This document shows positions 49,755 to 58,527 of a stretch of 64,000 nt of DNA, in pieces. Positions within the stretch are counted from its first letter, which is position 1; each line of letters opens with the position of its first letter. Position numbers and translations under genes: made by a program. This stretch comes from Sulfurihydrogenibium sp. YO3AOP1 (GTDB lineage: Bacteria; Aquificota; Aquificia; Aquificales; Hydrogenothermaceae), in contig NC_010730.1 in assembly GCF_000020325.1 (NCBI RefSeq), positions 889,501 to 953,500 of the forward strand, given 5' to 3'. The notes under the pieces are model-generated. The model was not told the DNA's origin. It did no database searches and was given only the letters and a program-made list of their open reading frames with translations.

Positions 49755-51414
49755 ATGAGAAGACTTGTGCTATTATCCGTGATATTCCTTTATTCATGTG
49801 GTGGAGGGGGGAGGAGTAAAAGAAAAAAAAGGAGAAAGCTTTGTTAACCCTGAGCCTAACATACCCCTTGAATGCTATACTGACACAGGCATCGTGAGAT
49901 ACGGAAAGGCGATAGCAAACCCTTGTTACGTATGCCACACGCAAGCCAACACCCCTTATGCCAACGAAAAATCAGATATGAATCTAACCCTTAACTACTC
50001 TTTTCCTGAGAAGATACTAAAGATAGGAAATCCTTGGCTCAACGCAATAAGACCAGACTTGACCTTGGTAGGTGTAGATGCTCCTTCTGACGCAGAGGTG
50101 CAAAGTTATATAAGGCAAGATAACTGGAGTTTTGCTTACAGGAATAGAGGTAGCGGAGACCTTAAATACTTTCCTGACGTGCCACCACTGTACTCATACA
50201 CAGGTGGAGGGTATAACTTGGCAAATATTGATATGGAGGGTTTTGTATTAGACCCTGAAACTGGAAAATACACTGGTTGGAGGGTTTTTAAGTGGAAACC
50301 CTTCCCAGGTTTTTTCCCTACAAACGGTAGAATCGACTCAACCTTAATAAGACTTGACAGACCCTTCAGAGAAAGTAGAGGAATATTCAACAAGGAGGTT
50401 TACAAGAAAAACTTAGCCATAGCGGAGTGTGCAGTAAAAGGAGTAAAGCCCGGTGAAGTTTGCAGAGGCACAGAAGTAGGAGACTTTACAATGCCAGAAC
50501 ACTATGAAGGGGATGCAAGTGGTGTACCGGTGATAACATACCAGTATCCACCGGGCACTGAATTTGCCCATCCTCTCTATTACTTGGACCCCTCAAACAC
50601 AATATCTTACAAATCTCTCCGTATAAAGGAAATGCGGTATATGAAAAAGTTGGCTTATATAGGTGTCCAAAAAGGTGGTGAAGAGGAAGAGGAAGAGAAA
50701 AGTTTTTTTTGGGACAAAGGGCTTGTGTTTAATGATAGTAAGAACTGGATAATGGCAGGGTTTATAGAAGATAAGGATGGAAGGTTGAGACCTCAAAGTG
50801 CTCAGGAGATGAAGTTTTGTGTAGCATGTCATGGGGGCATAGGGGGAACTGTTGATGCCACCTTTACATATTGGCGAAAAGTTCCCGGTGCAGATGGTTG
50901 GATGGAACAAGATTATAATTTAACCATTAAAAACATAAAAGATTGGAACTATGAAAGTTTTGAAGGAAATCTTGGTACCGAACTTGCTAAAATTGAAGCT
51001 TTAATAAAAGGTGAATACCAGCTGTATTTCTCCATGACTAACGGGGGAGATCACTTTAGAAGCAACGAAGAGATACGCTCAAGGATAAGTAAAGATGTTA
51101 ACAAGATATCGTTTATACTTTCGCCGCAGGACAACATTATCACAAACCCAAGCCTTATAAACTATCTGGATAATGAAGACTACATAAAACCTGAACTTTT
51201 TCTTCCTTCGCCTGAACGCGCATACAGTATAGATAAACAGTACATAAGAATAGTAAAAGCTCAAGGGTTCATCTTTGGAAGAGATGTTTTTGATAGACCT
51301 TTTGGTATATCTTCAGGAGGTAATTCCCTTGAAAAACTCTCTAACTTAGATAGTACAGGCGTAAAAGAGTCCGGATTATGGGCTATTATAAAAACCCTAC
51401 TTCATTTAAAGTAA
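49755..51414 (+). CDS. Diheme c-type lipoprotein, frame disrupted at a homopolymer
   Basis: A strong ribosome binding site (AGGAGGGTG) precedes ATG 49755, which opens a lipoprotein signal (MRRLVLLSVIFLYSCGGGG, lipobox LYSC) but stops at 49847. The main 530-residue body continues in another frame, from about 49798 to 51414. Shifting one base in G6 (49806-49811) or A8 (49823-49830) joins them. The body has two CxxCH haem motifs, PCYVCH and FCVACHGG, about 300 residues apart. By eye it is G+C-richer than its surroundings. It may be an exported diheme electron carrier, off in this phase or mis-sequenced. Confidence 0.75.
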
Positions 51415-51464
51415 TATACGAGTTAAATTTTATAACTTCTTCATCTCAGACCTCCTATTATTTA

Positions 51465-51491
51465 GCCGGTAGTTTATGCTGCCGGTTTTTT
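51465..51491 (+). terminator. Terminator after the diheme lipoprotein
   Basis: CCGGTAG and CTGCCGG pair (one G-U) around a 6-nt loop, followed by GTTTTTT. It closes the porin-lipoprotein unit; the FMN-binding gene begins 80 nt later. Confidence 0.8.
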
Positions 51492-51571
51492 ATATGATAT
51501 GATAAAATTCATTGGGACTAAATCCCGGTTTTGAGACTATATTTATAAAATTCTCAATTGTGGAGGTGTTT

Positions 51572-52102
51572 ATGTTTAAATATGCTATATACACTCTAAT
51601 CCTTATATTTACTTTTTCTTATGCTAATGAATCTAAAAAGCCAGAAGATGTTTTAAAAAGGATTTATCTAGGCTCTAATGTTGAAATAAAAAATTTAGTT
51701 CTAAATTCTCAACAGTTAGAATCAATTCAAAAACTTTCAGGAGTTAAATTTGATTCTAAGTTAGTCTCTATATATATTGTAAAGAAAGGACAAAATATAG
51801 TAGCTTATGGCTATGTAGATACACATGTAGTAAGAACAAAGCCGGAGGTTGTTTTATACACAATAACTCCTGATTTTAAAATTGATGTTATAGAAGTATT
51901 ACATTTTGGAGAACCCTTGGAATATCTTCCAGAGAAAAACTGGTTTGAAAATTTTAAGGGAAAAGGTTTAGATAATGATGGTCTTAAATTAAGGGCTAAT
52001 ATTCCTAATGTTTCCGGTGCAACTTTAACTTCAAGGGCAATCACGGACAGAGCAAGGCTTGCGGTTGCAATCATAAAAACCTTGTTTGGTGAAAAAAAAT
52101 GA
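51572..52102 (+). CDS. Exported FMN-binding domain protein
   Basis: From ATG 51572 (GGAGGT upstream; the frame runs back to 51512 without a ribosome site) there are 176 residues: a signal peptide (1-18) and an FMN_bind domain ending in NVSGATLTSRAITDRA. Thr151 in the SGAT motif should carry FMN linked by phosphoester, as in NqrC/RnfG. ApbE, which makes that link, is encoded 0.9 kb away. It overlaps the next gene by 4 nt. Confidence 0.85.
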   Translation: MFKYAIYTLILIFTFSYANESKKPEDVLKRIYLGSNVEIKNLVLNSQQLESIQKLSGVKFDSKLVSIYIVKKGQNIVAYGYVDTHVVRTKPEVVLYTITPDFKIDVIEVLHFGEPLEYLPEKNWFENFKGKGLDNDGLKLRANIPNVSGATLTSRAITDRARLAVAIIKTLFGEKK

Positions 52103-53037
52103 GATTTTTGATTACAAACGATATTAAGCTTAAAAAAAACATTTTTTATATAGTGCTATTCTTTAATATATTTTCTTTCCTGTTTATTATAGCTTCCATC
52201 TTCCAGTACAACATTACGTATGGATTTAGCTATGAAAGTTTGTATAAATACTTTTTTACAGACCCAGAATTTCCAGAAAAGGTCTCTGTAAAACAAGTAG
52301 TTGAAAATGTACATATCAATCTATTTTTAAATATGTTTCTCTTTATAATAGTATCCTCAATTTTTAATGTATTTAACTTTACTCTAAGATTAAAAATGTT
52401 TCTTATCATTGCTTTCTTTATAAGCAGTGTTTTGTATTCTTTTTCTGATCTGATAGTGTATTATTTTGACAGCTTCTTGTATATTAAACCATTATCATTT
52501 TTAACATTTATTGCTTTAGCATTTATAATGCTTATCCTCTCAACCTTTTACTTATTAAAAAAAAACATAAAACCATCCATAAAAGCAATTAAATTTATAA
52601 TTATATTTTTTAGCTTTTTTACTTTAGTATTTATTGTTTTTAACTTTTTTATCTTTTACATCAAATTCGGACTTACATCAGAAAGCATAAAAGACTACTA
52701 CTTAGGAAATCCAGAAAGATATACAAAGCCAAAAACCTCAGAAGGACTGTTTAAAATCTTTTATCCCCACTTGCTGAGTATGGCGTTGTATTCTTTTACT
52801 GTTGCCCATTTATTACTTTTTACAGAATTAAAGAAAGTTATTAGTCTAACAATAGGTTTAATCTTATTTGTATCAAGCTTTTTAGATAATCTTTCTGGTC
52901 TGTTTATAAGATTTTTTAATGAATCCTTTGTTTATTTAAAAATGATCTTTTTTATAATCTTCGAGCTATTTTCTCTTTTTGCCATAATTTATATTATCTT
53001 GGATATAATTATATCATTTAAAACGGAAAAAACTTAA
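52099..53037 (+). CDS. Multi-pass membrane protein of unknown function
   Basis: A 312-residue protein with about eight membrane helices and few charges in them. His residues occur in NVHINLFLNMF and in PHLLSMALYSFTVAHLLLF, 13 residues apart. Such spacing could bind a haem b, but this is inference. It is coupled to the FMN-binding gene (ATGA) and its 3' end overlaps the convergent apbE by 20 nt. It may pass electrons to the flavoprotein. No family recognised. Confidence 0.7.
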   Translation: MRFLITNDIKLKKNIFYIVLFFNIFSFLFIIASIFQYNITYGFSYESLYKYFFTDPEFPEKVSVKQVVENVHINLFLNMFLFIIVSSIFNVFNFTLRLKMFLIIAFFISSVLYSFSDLIVYYFDSFLYIKPLSFLTFIALAFIMLILSTFYLLKKNIKPSIKAIKFIIIFFSFFTLVFIVFNFFIFYIKFGLTSESIKDYYLGNPERYTKPKTSEGLFKIFYPHLLSMALYSFTVAHLLLFTELKKVISLTIGLILFVSSFLDNLSGLFIRFFNESFVYLKMIFFIIFELFSLFAIIYIILDIIISFKTEKT

Positions 53038-53899
53038 TTTCTTCAAAGAAATCTAAGAAATTTTTATTAAACTCTATATTGCCATTTTCAAACATTAATA
53101 AATATCCAAACTTTGCATTTTTTAAGAATTTTTCTCTTTTGTTTTTATCCATTGCAAAGATTGCAGTTGATAAAGCATCAGTAAATGTGCATTCGTTATA
53201 CACTACGCTAACTTGTAATAAGTCTGTTTTTTGTCCAATTATATGTTTTTGAAAATAGTTTCCTGACGTAGATACACATATATCTTTTTTTGCAATCCCT
53301 TCTGTTAATATTTTTTTTGTAATAGGATTGAAAATTCCTATATTTCTCTCATGACCCCATGATTTTAAATCTCCGGCAATTGCTATAAAACCTTTATCCT
53401 TTTTAATAAATTCGTATGCTTTTTGTATAGCATAACCCTTTCCAATCCCACCCAAGTCTATAGCCATTCCTTTCTTTTTCAAGAAGACAGTCATATTTTT
53501 CTCGTCTAATACAATATCTTTATAATTTACAAGTTTTTTTGCTTGTTTAAGGTCTATTTCCTTGTCTCTTTTATATCTAATTGTTATAGCACCAACGGTT
53601 ATATCAAAAGCTCCATCTGTAAGCTCTGATATCTCTACTGATTTTTTAATTACCTCAAAAGTTTCCGGACTAACTTTAACGGGTTTTATTCCTGCAAATT
53701 TATTTATTGCAGAAATTTCAGAGTCTTTTATATAATCAGACAATTTGTCTTCTAAATTTTTTAAAAATCTGTAAACTTCATATTCTAATTCTCCATCTAT
53801 CTCTACTATTGCATAAGTACCCATAAGGTTAAAAACTTTTTCTTCACAATAAACTTTTGAACTTAGGAATAATGTTAAAATTACAATTAAATAAACCAT
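53018..53899 (-). CDS. apbE: FAD:protein FMN transferase
   Basis: ApbE moves FMN from FAD onto a Thr of exported flavoproteins. The 293 residues have a signal peptide (1-18), FNLMGTYAIVEI, DGAFDITVG, the FAD-binding AIDLGGIGKGYA, and the metal-binding ECTFTDALSTAIFAM. It lies tail-to-tail with the membrane gene whose partner, an FMN-binding protein, is the obvious substrate. Confidence 0.93.
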   Translation of the reverse strand: MVYLIVILTLFLSSKVYCEEKVFNLMGTYAIVEIDGELEYEVYRFLKNLEDKLSDYIKDSEISAINKFAGIKPVKVSPETFEVIKKSVEISELTDGAFDITVGAITIRYKRDKEIDLKQAKKLVNYKDIVLDEKNMTVFLKKKGMAIDLGGIGKGYAIQKAYEFIKKDKGFIAIAGDLKSWGHERNIGIFNPITKKILTEGIAKKDICVSTSGNYFQKHIIGQKTDLLQVSVVYNECTFTDALSTAIFAMDKNKREKFLKNAKFGYLLMFENGNIEFNKNFLDFFEEIKFFPF

Positions 53900-53978
53900 G
53901 TTTACACCTACTTATAAACTTAGTTTTAAGTATGTAATAAGATATCATTTGTTAGAAGTTAGAAATTTAAAAAACTTA

Positions 53979-54041
53979 AAGAGGGAATTCTCGGACTAAT
54001 GTCCTTATGATGAAAAAATAGCAGGCAAAGAATCTCATAAT
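53979..54041. repeat. Worn dispersed hairpin repeat unit
   Basis: GAGGGAATTCTCGGACTAATGTCC...ATGATGA and a fragment of the other arm (GCAAAGAATCTCAT) lie upstream of apbE. They are more worn than elsewhere. Confidence 0.6.
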
Positions 54042-54165
54042 TAATCTTTCGAATTTCTCTTCCAACATATTTAAAATACTTCCGATTTAATTTCTTCGGT
54101 ATTTTGATACTTTTAAACAAAGAAAAAAGCTGATATTTTTTCAATCAACTTACATTGAATAATTT

Positions 54166-54345
54166 TCAATCATAAAAACTTTTTTCAAGAGTTTCTGAAC
54201 TCTGTATATCTTGCAAAGTTCTCAGTATCTTATAATAAGATTCAAACATCTCAATTTTCCTTTCTTTGGAGTCTAATGAAACAATAACTTTTGAATAAAC
54301 TTTCGCCAGCTCTTCTACTCTTTCAATTAATTCTTTTGAGTACAT
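54166..54345 (-). CDS. Small helical protein, paralogue 2 (59 residues)
   Basis: From ATG 54345 (AGGAAG upstream) the protein starts MYSKELIERVEELAKVYSKV. It is nearly the same as paralogue 1 over the first 52 residues, differing at about seven positions, mostly conservative; only the last residues diverge. A perfect Fur-box-like palindrome lies 39 nt before the start. It should be transcribed alone. Function unknown. Confidence 0.75.
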   Translation of the reverse strand: MYSKELIERVEELAKVYSKVIVSLDSKERKIEMFESYYKILRTLQDIQSSETLEKSFYD

Positions 54346-54384
54346 TTTAACTCTTCCTATTTTAAAGTTTCTAATATTGTAGCA

Positions 54385-54403
54385 ATTGAGATTTAATCTC
54401 AAT
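54385..54403 (-). promoter_or_regulatory. Perfect Fur-box-like palindrome upstream of small paralogue 2
   Basis: ATTGAGATTTAATCTCAAT is a perfect 9-1-9 palindrome. Three near copies lie upstream of feoA, paralogue 1 and the porin. In the 7-1-7 reading, TGAGATT-T-AATCTCA agrees with the classical Fur box at the outer TGA/TCA and central AT-rich positions. Confidence 0.75.
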
Positions 54404-54618
54404 ATGATTTAAATAAGAAAGGATCATGCTGTTAATATGATAAAAATCATATATTGGATGTGAAGTTTAAAGATAAATCTTTTGCATTTTAATGTGGGAC
54501 GTTAGAGGTGGAAAGTTTACTATTTGAAACAAAACATATAAGTTTAAAGATGCTGCAAAATTTTTGTAAGTTGTAGAGTGTGTATGTAAATATGCGTTGA
54601 CTGAGAAATTGGGCAAAG

Positions 54619-54728
54619 GTAGAGATTCTTCGCCTGCTTCAGAACGACAAATAAGGTTACTTTTCTCTGATATTTATCAACCAACCTTTGACTGTCATCC
54701 TGAGGGCTTTAGCCCGAAGGATCTCCTT
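54619..54728. repeat. Dispersed hairpin repeat arms
   Basis: A right arm (AGATTCTTCGCCTGCTTC..., 54619-54649) and a near-consensus left arm (TGTCATCCTGAGGGCTTTAG..., 54693-54728) lie in the spacer before glnD. The rest of 54404-54886 has no supported gene. Confidence 0.85.
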
Positions 54729-54886
54729 ATCTAAATTTTGTAAAAATTCTTAATTTCTCACCCAAGGTATGTCAATTAATTTTTAGTCTTAGTTAAAATT
54801 TTAAAGCACGCTCCATACAGGTTTTATTTAAGTTGATAAAATAATATTATTCTACGTCTTACATTTCAAATTTATGTTATCAAGAT

Positions 54887-57496
54887 TTACCCATTTTTTA
54901 ACAGCTCCAATATCTCATTTTGAACTTTTTCCAGAAGCTCCTTGTCATAAACTTTCTCTTTATTTTTTGTTCTAATATAAAAAGCATCTCTAACTCTCAA
55001 ACCCTGCGTTGAAGCTTTTACCATATGAACATATAAATCATACTTTGAGAATATTTTGATTATATCAAAAAGTAGTCCAACTCTATCTTCTCCAGAAATA
55101 TCAAAGATTGTGTAATTTTCTGACATTTCATTGTCTATTTTTACAAATGTAGGCGGTGGAACAGTAGAAGCTCTAAATCCTCTATCTCTTTTTCTTATCA
55201 GATTCTCAAACTTTTCTTCTCCGTTAATTACTTTTAAAAGTAAGTTTAAGAATTTCTCAAATTTTTGTTCATCAATAGCTTCTAAGCTTGAGGTTGAAAT
55301 TTGAGATTCTATAAGGTATATTCCATCTTTCCTTTCAAAGCTGTATACAGTAAGAATGTTAATGTTTAAGTAAGTCAAAATTCCAGTGATTATTAGCAGT
55401 GGATTTTCTATGTTTTTAACGGCTATTACAACATCAGAATATCCTGCTCCTATGTTTTTCTCAAAGGTGGTAGTAAGTGTAAGATTTTCTTCTATAAGCT
55501 TATCTTCTAATTTTATATGTTTTACTATATCTTGTAGTGGTGTTGATAAGATATAGTAATCCGAAAGTCTGTTTAAATGAAATTCTGCTTTTTCTTTAGA
55601 AAGCTCTAAAGATAAAAGTTCAAGGAGTTTTCGCTTTTTATCTTCAAATCTCTTTTGAATTTGTACTTCTAAATCTTCGATGCTACTGCTTTCTAAGTAT
55701 TCAGAAGCTTTGTTGTAAAGGTCCATCAATAATGCAAACTTCCAGTCGTTCCAAGCTCCAGAGCCTACAGCGTTTGCATCACACCATGTTAAAACTGTTA
55801 GCATGTTTAAAAGTTCTTTGTTTTTGATAACTTTAACGAAATCTTCAATAACTCTTGGTTCGTGTAGGTTTCTCCTTTGTGAGATGTGAGCCATATCTAA
55901 GTGATGTCTTACTAAAAAGCTTACAGTTTCTATATCTTTTAAAGGATATCCAAATCTATCTAAAATATCTCTTGCCATTTCTGCACCAAGGACGCTATGG
56001 TCTGCCTTATGTCCTTTTCCGATATCATGTAAAAATATTGCCCAGATTAATAAATCTTTTCTTTGTATTTCTTTGTAAATCTCAAAGATTTTTATTTTTT
56101 GAAAGCTGTCAATCTTAGGAAGGTTTTCTAACTCTTCTAAAGCTTTGATAGCATGGGCATCGGTTGTATACTTATGATAATGGTCGTATTGGAAATGACA
56201 TCTTTGAAATCCAAACTCAGGAATTAAATCATCAAGGACATAAAAATCTTGCATTCTTTTTAGCGTTTTTGGAAGGTTGTTTATCGAAGAAAATATTTCT
56301 CTAACAATATCTTTTAAGTCATCAGATAGTTTTTTACCTTTTAAAAATCTTTCATTTTTTCTAAGCAAATATTCAAGGTTAGAAGAAAAATTTAAGCCGT
56401 ATTTTTTAAAGTATTTAAAAGCCTTTAAAATGTTTTTCTCCGGCTCTTTTTCAAACTTTTTAGAGTTTAAAACATCTATTTCAGAAGATGTTCTTATAAA
56501 TACATCATCAATTGGAATATATTCTTCGTATGGACTTTCTGACTCTGTAAGATTTTTTAGTATTCTGTTTGTTATGTTATTGATCGACCTTGCGTTCAAA
56601 TAGTAAAGTTTCATCATTCTTTCAACGCTGTCTCTTAAGGTTTCATAATCTGCATTTTCAGGAGCATAGCCAAGCCTTTTAGCCACTTCTTCCTGTAATG
56701 CAAAGGTTAAAACATCACATTTTTTATTGCATAATAGATGCATCTGATTTCTTATTCTTAAAAGAAAATCATAAGCATTCATCAATTCTATATATTCTTC
56801 TTCAAGGATTATGTTTTTTTCTACAAAGTATCTATAATCGTTAACATCATCTAAAACTTTCGCTATCCAAAATACTTCATGAAAATCCCTAAGACCACCT
56901 TCACCCTCTTTAACATGCGGCTCCATCAGATAAATGCTACTTCCTGTGTTGCTGTATCTAACCTTCCTTGCTTTTAGCGTAGCTTCTATGTATGCTTTTC
57001 TTTTAGACCTTATTAGTTTTTTAAATTTTTCTGATAATGTTTTATATATATCTTCATTTCCACATAGAAATCTGCCTTGAAGTAGTGCTGTTGCTACTGT
57101 TAAATCTTCTTTTGACAAATCTAAAAAAGTTTTAATATTTCTGGGAGAAAATCCAATGTCGCATTTTAAATCCAGCAAACAATAGTAAAAATTTTCTATG
57201 CCAATTTTTAGACTTTCTATATCTTCTGTGTTATAAACTATCGAGATATCTATATCAGATTTAAAACATAACTCTCTTCTTCCATAGCCACCAAGGACTA
57301 TAATTGATATCTCATTAAGATTTGGAAAAGAAATTCTCGCAAACTCTTTGATTGTTTGGTCTGTTAAATCTGATAACTCTTTAACAATTGTTAGTGCACT
57401 TTCTCCAGCATAATGTTTTGCTATAAGCTCTTTTTTCGTTTTATTGTAGTTATCTAAAATATGTTGTTTTTTATTTACTTCTAATGCCGTTTCCAT
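54887..57496 (-). CDS. glnD: [Protein-PII] uridylyltransferase
   Basis: GlnD senses glutamine and adds or removes UMP on PII. The 869 residues hold the nucleotidyltransferase motif GGYGRRELCFKSDIDISI, an HD domain (HDIGKGHKADHSVLGA, HHLDMAHI), and two C-terminal ACT domains (near 690 and 800, ending ISGEDRVGLLFDI...). Full length. PII itself is not in the window. Confidence 0.96.
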   Translation of the reverse strand: METALEVNKKQHILDNYNKTKKELIAKHYAGESALTIVKELSDLTDQTIKEFARISFPNLNEISIIVLGGYGRRELCFKSDIDISIVYNTEDIESLKIGIENFYYCLLDLKCDIGFSPRNIKTFLDLSKEDLTVATALLQGRFLCGNEDIYKTLSEKFKKLIRSKRKAYIEATLKARKVRYSNTGSSIYLMEPHVKEGEGGLRDFHEVFWIAKVLDDVNDYRYFVEKNIILEEEYIELMNAYDFLLRIRNQMHLLCNKKCDVLTFALQEEVAKRLGYAPENADYETLRDSVERMMKLYYLNARSINNITNRILKNLTESESPYEEYIPIDDVFIRTSSEIDVLNSKKFEKEPEKNILKAFKYFKKYGLNFSSNLEYLLRKNERFLKGKKLSDDLKDIVREIFSSINNLPKTLKRMQDFYVLDDLIPEFGFQRCHFQYDHYHKYTTDAHAIKALEELENLPKIDSFQKIKIFEIYKEIQRKDLLIWAIFLHDIGKGHKADHSVLGAEMARDILDRFGYPLKDIETVSFLVRHHLDMAHISQRRNLHEPRVIEDFVKVIKNKELLNMLTVLTWCDANAVGSGAWNDWKFALLMDLYNKASEYLESSSIEDLEVQIQKRFEDKKRKLLELLSLELSKEKAEFHLNRLSDYYILSTPLQDIVKHIKLEDKLIEENLTLTTTFEKNIGAGYSDVVIAVKNIENPLLIITGILTYLNINILTVYSFERKDGIYLIESQISTSSLEAIDEQKFEKFLNLLLKVINGEEKFENLIRKRDRGFRASTVPPPTFVKIDNEMSENYTIFDISGEDRVGLLFDIIKIFSKYDLYVHMVKASTQGLRVRDAFYIRTKNKEKVYDKELLEKVQNEILELLKNG

Positions 57497-57667
57497 TTTT
57501 CAGCTCCTTTTAGAATAAGTTGATTACATAAGCAATCTAAATCGCTGCTAATAAATTATATAAAAAATCTCTTACAGAAAATAGATATTAAATTAAATTT
57601 CTGTAGGAGGTAAATCATGAAGGAATCTTATTAATTTTAGTATATCGCATTAATCTAAGATAAAAGC

Positions 57668-57930
57668 TTATACAAAGAGTTCAGAGATTGTCAGGACGAA
57701 AATGTTTTCATTAAGCTGTTTAATCCTATAATGATAGTCATTCAGAGAAGGAATTTTAAAGCCAAGATATTTAAGCTCTTGAAGAACTTCTCTATAAGAA
57801 TATTGTTTTAGTGTTTGATATAGAAATATAGCTATTATAAATTCATCTTTGTACTTTCTTGGTCTACCTCTTTGACTATTTTTCTTTTCCTTATATTTAA
57901 TCTTTTTAAAAAATCTTTTTGTAAGTTTAT
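57668..57930 (-). pseudogene. N-terminal fragment of an unidentified transposase
   Basis: The minus strand reads RGRPRKYKDEFIIAIFLYQ followed by SYREVLQELKYLGFKIPS, DYHYRIKQL and a stop at 57668. The RGRPxKYxDE start with SYRE is typical of the N-terminal region of IS4/IS5-like transposases. No catalytic region follows. It is a remnant next to a working or nearly working IS pair. Confidence 0.5.
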
Positions 57931-58119
57931 AGATTTATTATTTTATTTAAAAGATATTCCTGTTTTTCTCATGCAAACATTTTATTTTTTGATTTTGCGT
58001 ATTTAATTTTAACTAATAAAATAATTTTGGAACAGTCTCCCAACCCCCCTGTATAAGCTAAAAGAAATATGGGAAAATATAATATAAGAATTTAAAATTA
58101 TGAAAATCGGGGGATAAAG

Positions 58120-58527
58120 ATGAGAAAGAAAGTAGGAGCATCTACCTACATTCAGAGAATTAATACACTTGAAAGAAAGCTTTTAAAACAAGTAAAAGAA
58201 TTAGATGATGTTATGGAAAAACATCCAGAAATAATCTTTAGATTGCAAGTAGTAGAATTTGCTTTAAAACATTCAGTGAAGGTTGCAGTTGAAGCTTTTG
58301 GTGTATCAAAATCTACCATATACAGATGGATTAAAGAGTATGAAAGCAGTAATAACAATCCTGTATCTCTTAAAAATCGTTATATATCAAAAAAAGGAAT
58401 GAAATTAGAAAAATTACAAAAAATAACAGAAAAACATAAACAATTAGTTTTAGAAATAAGAAAGAAACATCCTAAGCTTGGGAAAGAAAAAATAAAGGTT
58501 TTACTTGATAAACTCTGTAAGCAGCAC
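58120..58527 (+). pseudogene. IS481-like transposase, 5' part
   Basis: 136 codons from ATG 58120 (GGGGGATAAAG upstream) encode a helix-turn-helix part (VAVEAFGVSKSTIYRWIKEY) and HPKLGKEKIKVLL. After CKQH (58527) the frame enters the inserted IS. If bases 58528-59830 are removed, the frame continues directly into NIPTISASSIG at 59831, so it is one gene split by insertion. Confidence 0.85.
58520..58527. repeat. 8-bp target site duplication, left copy
   Basis: AGCAGCAC at 58520-58527 is repeated exactly at 59823-59830, just outside the IS256-family ends. The family usually makes 8-9 bp duplications. Confidence 0.85.

Noticed and set aside
51541-51559. Possible fifth Fur-like site before the FMN-binding gene (TTCTCAAT half)
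   Set aside because: Only one half matches the palindrome; too weak to claim.
53959-54144. Minus-strand frame of 61 codons between apbE and the small paralogue
   Set aside because: It overlaps a worn repeat unit and has no ribosome site.
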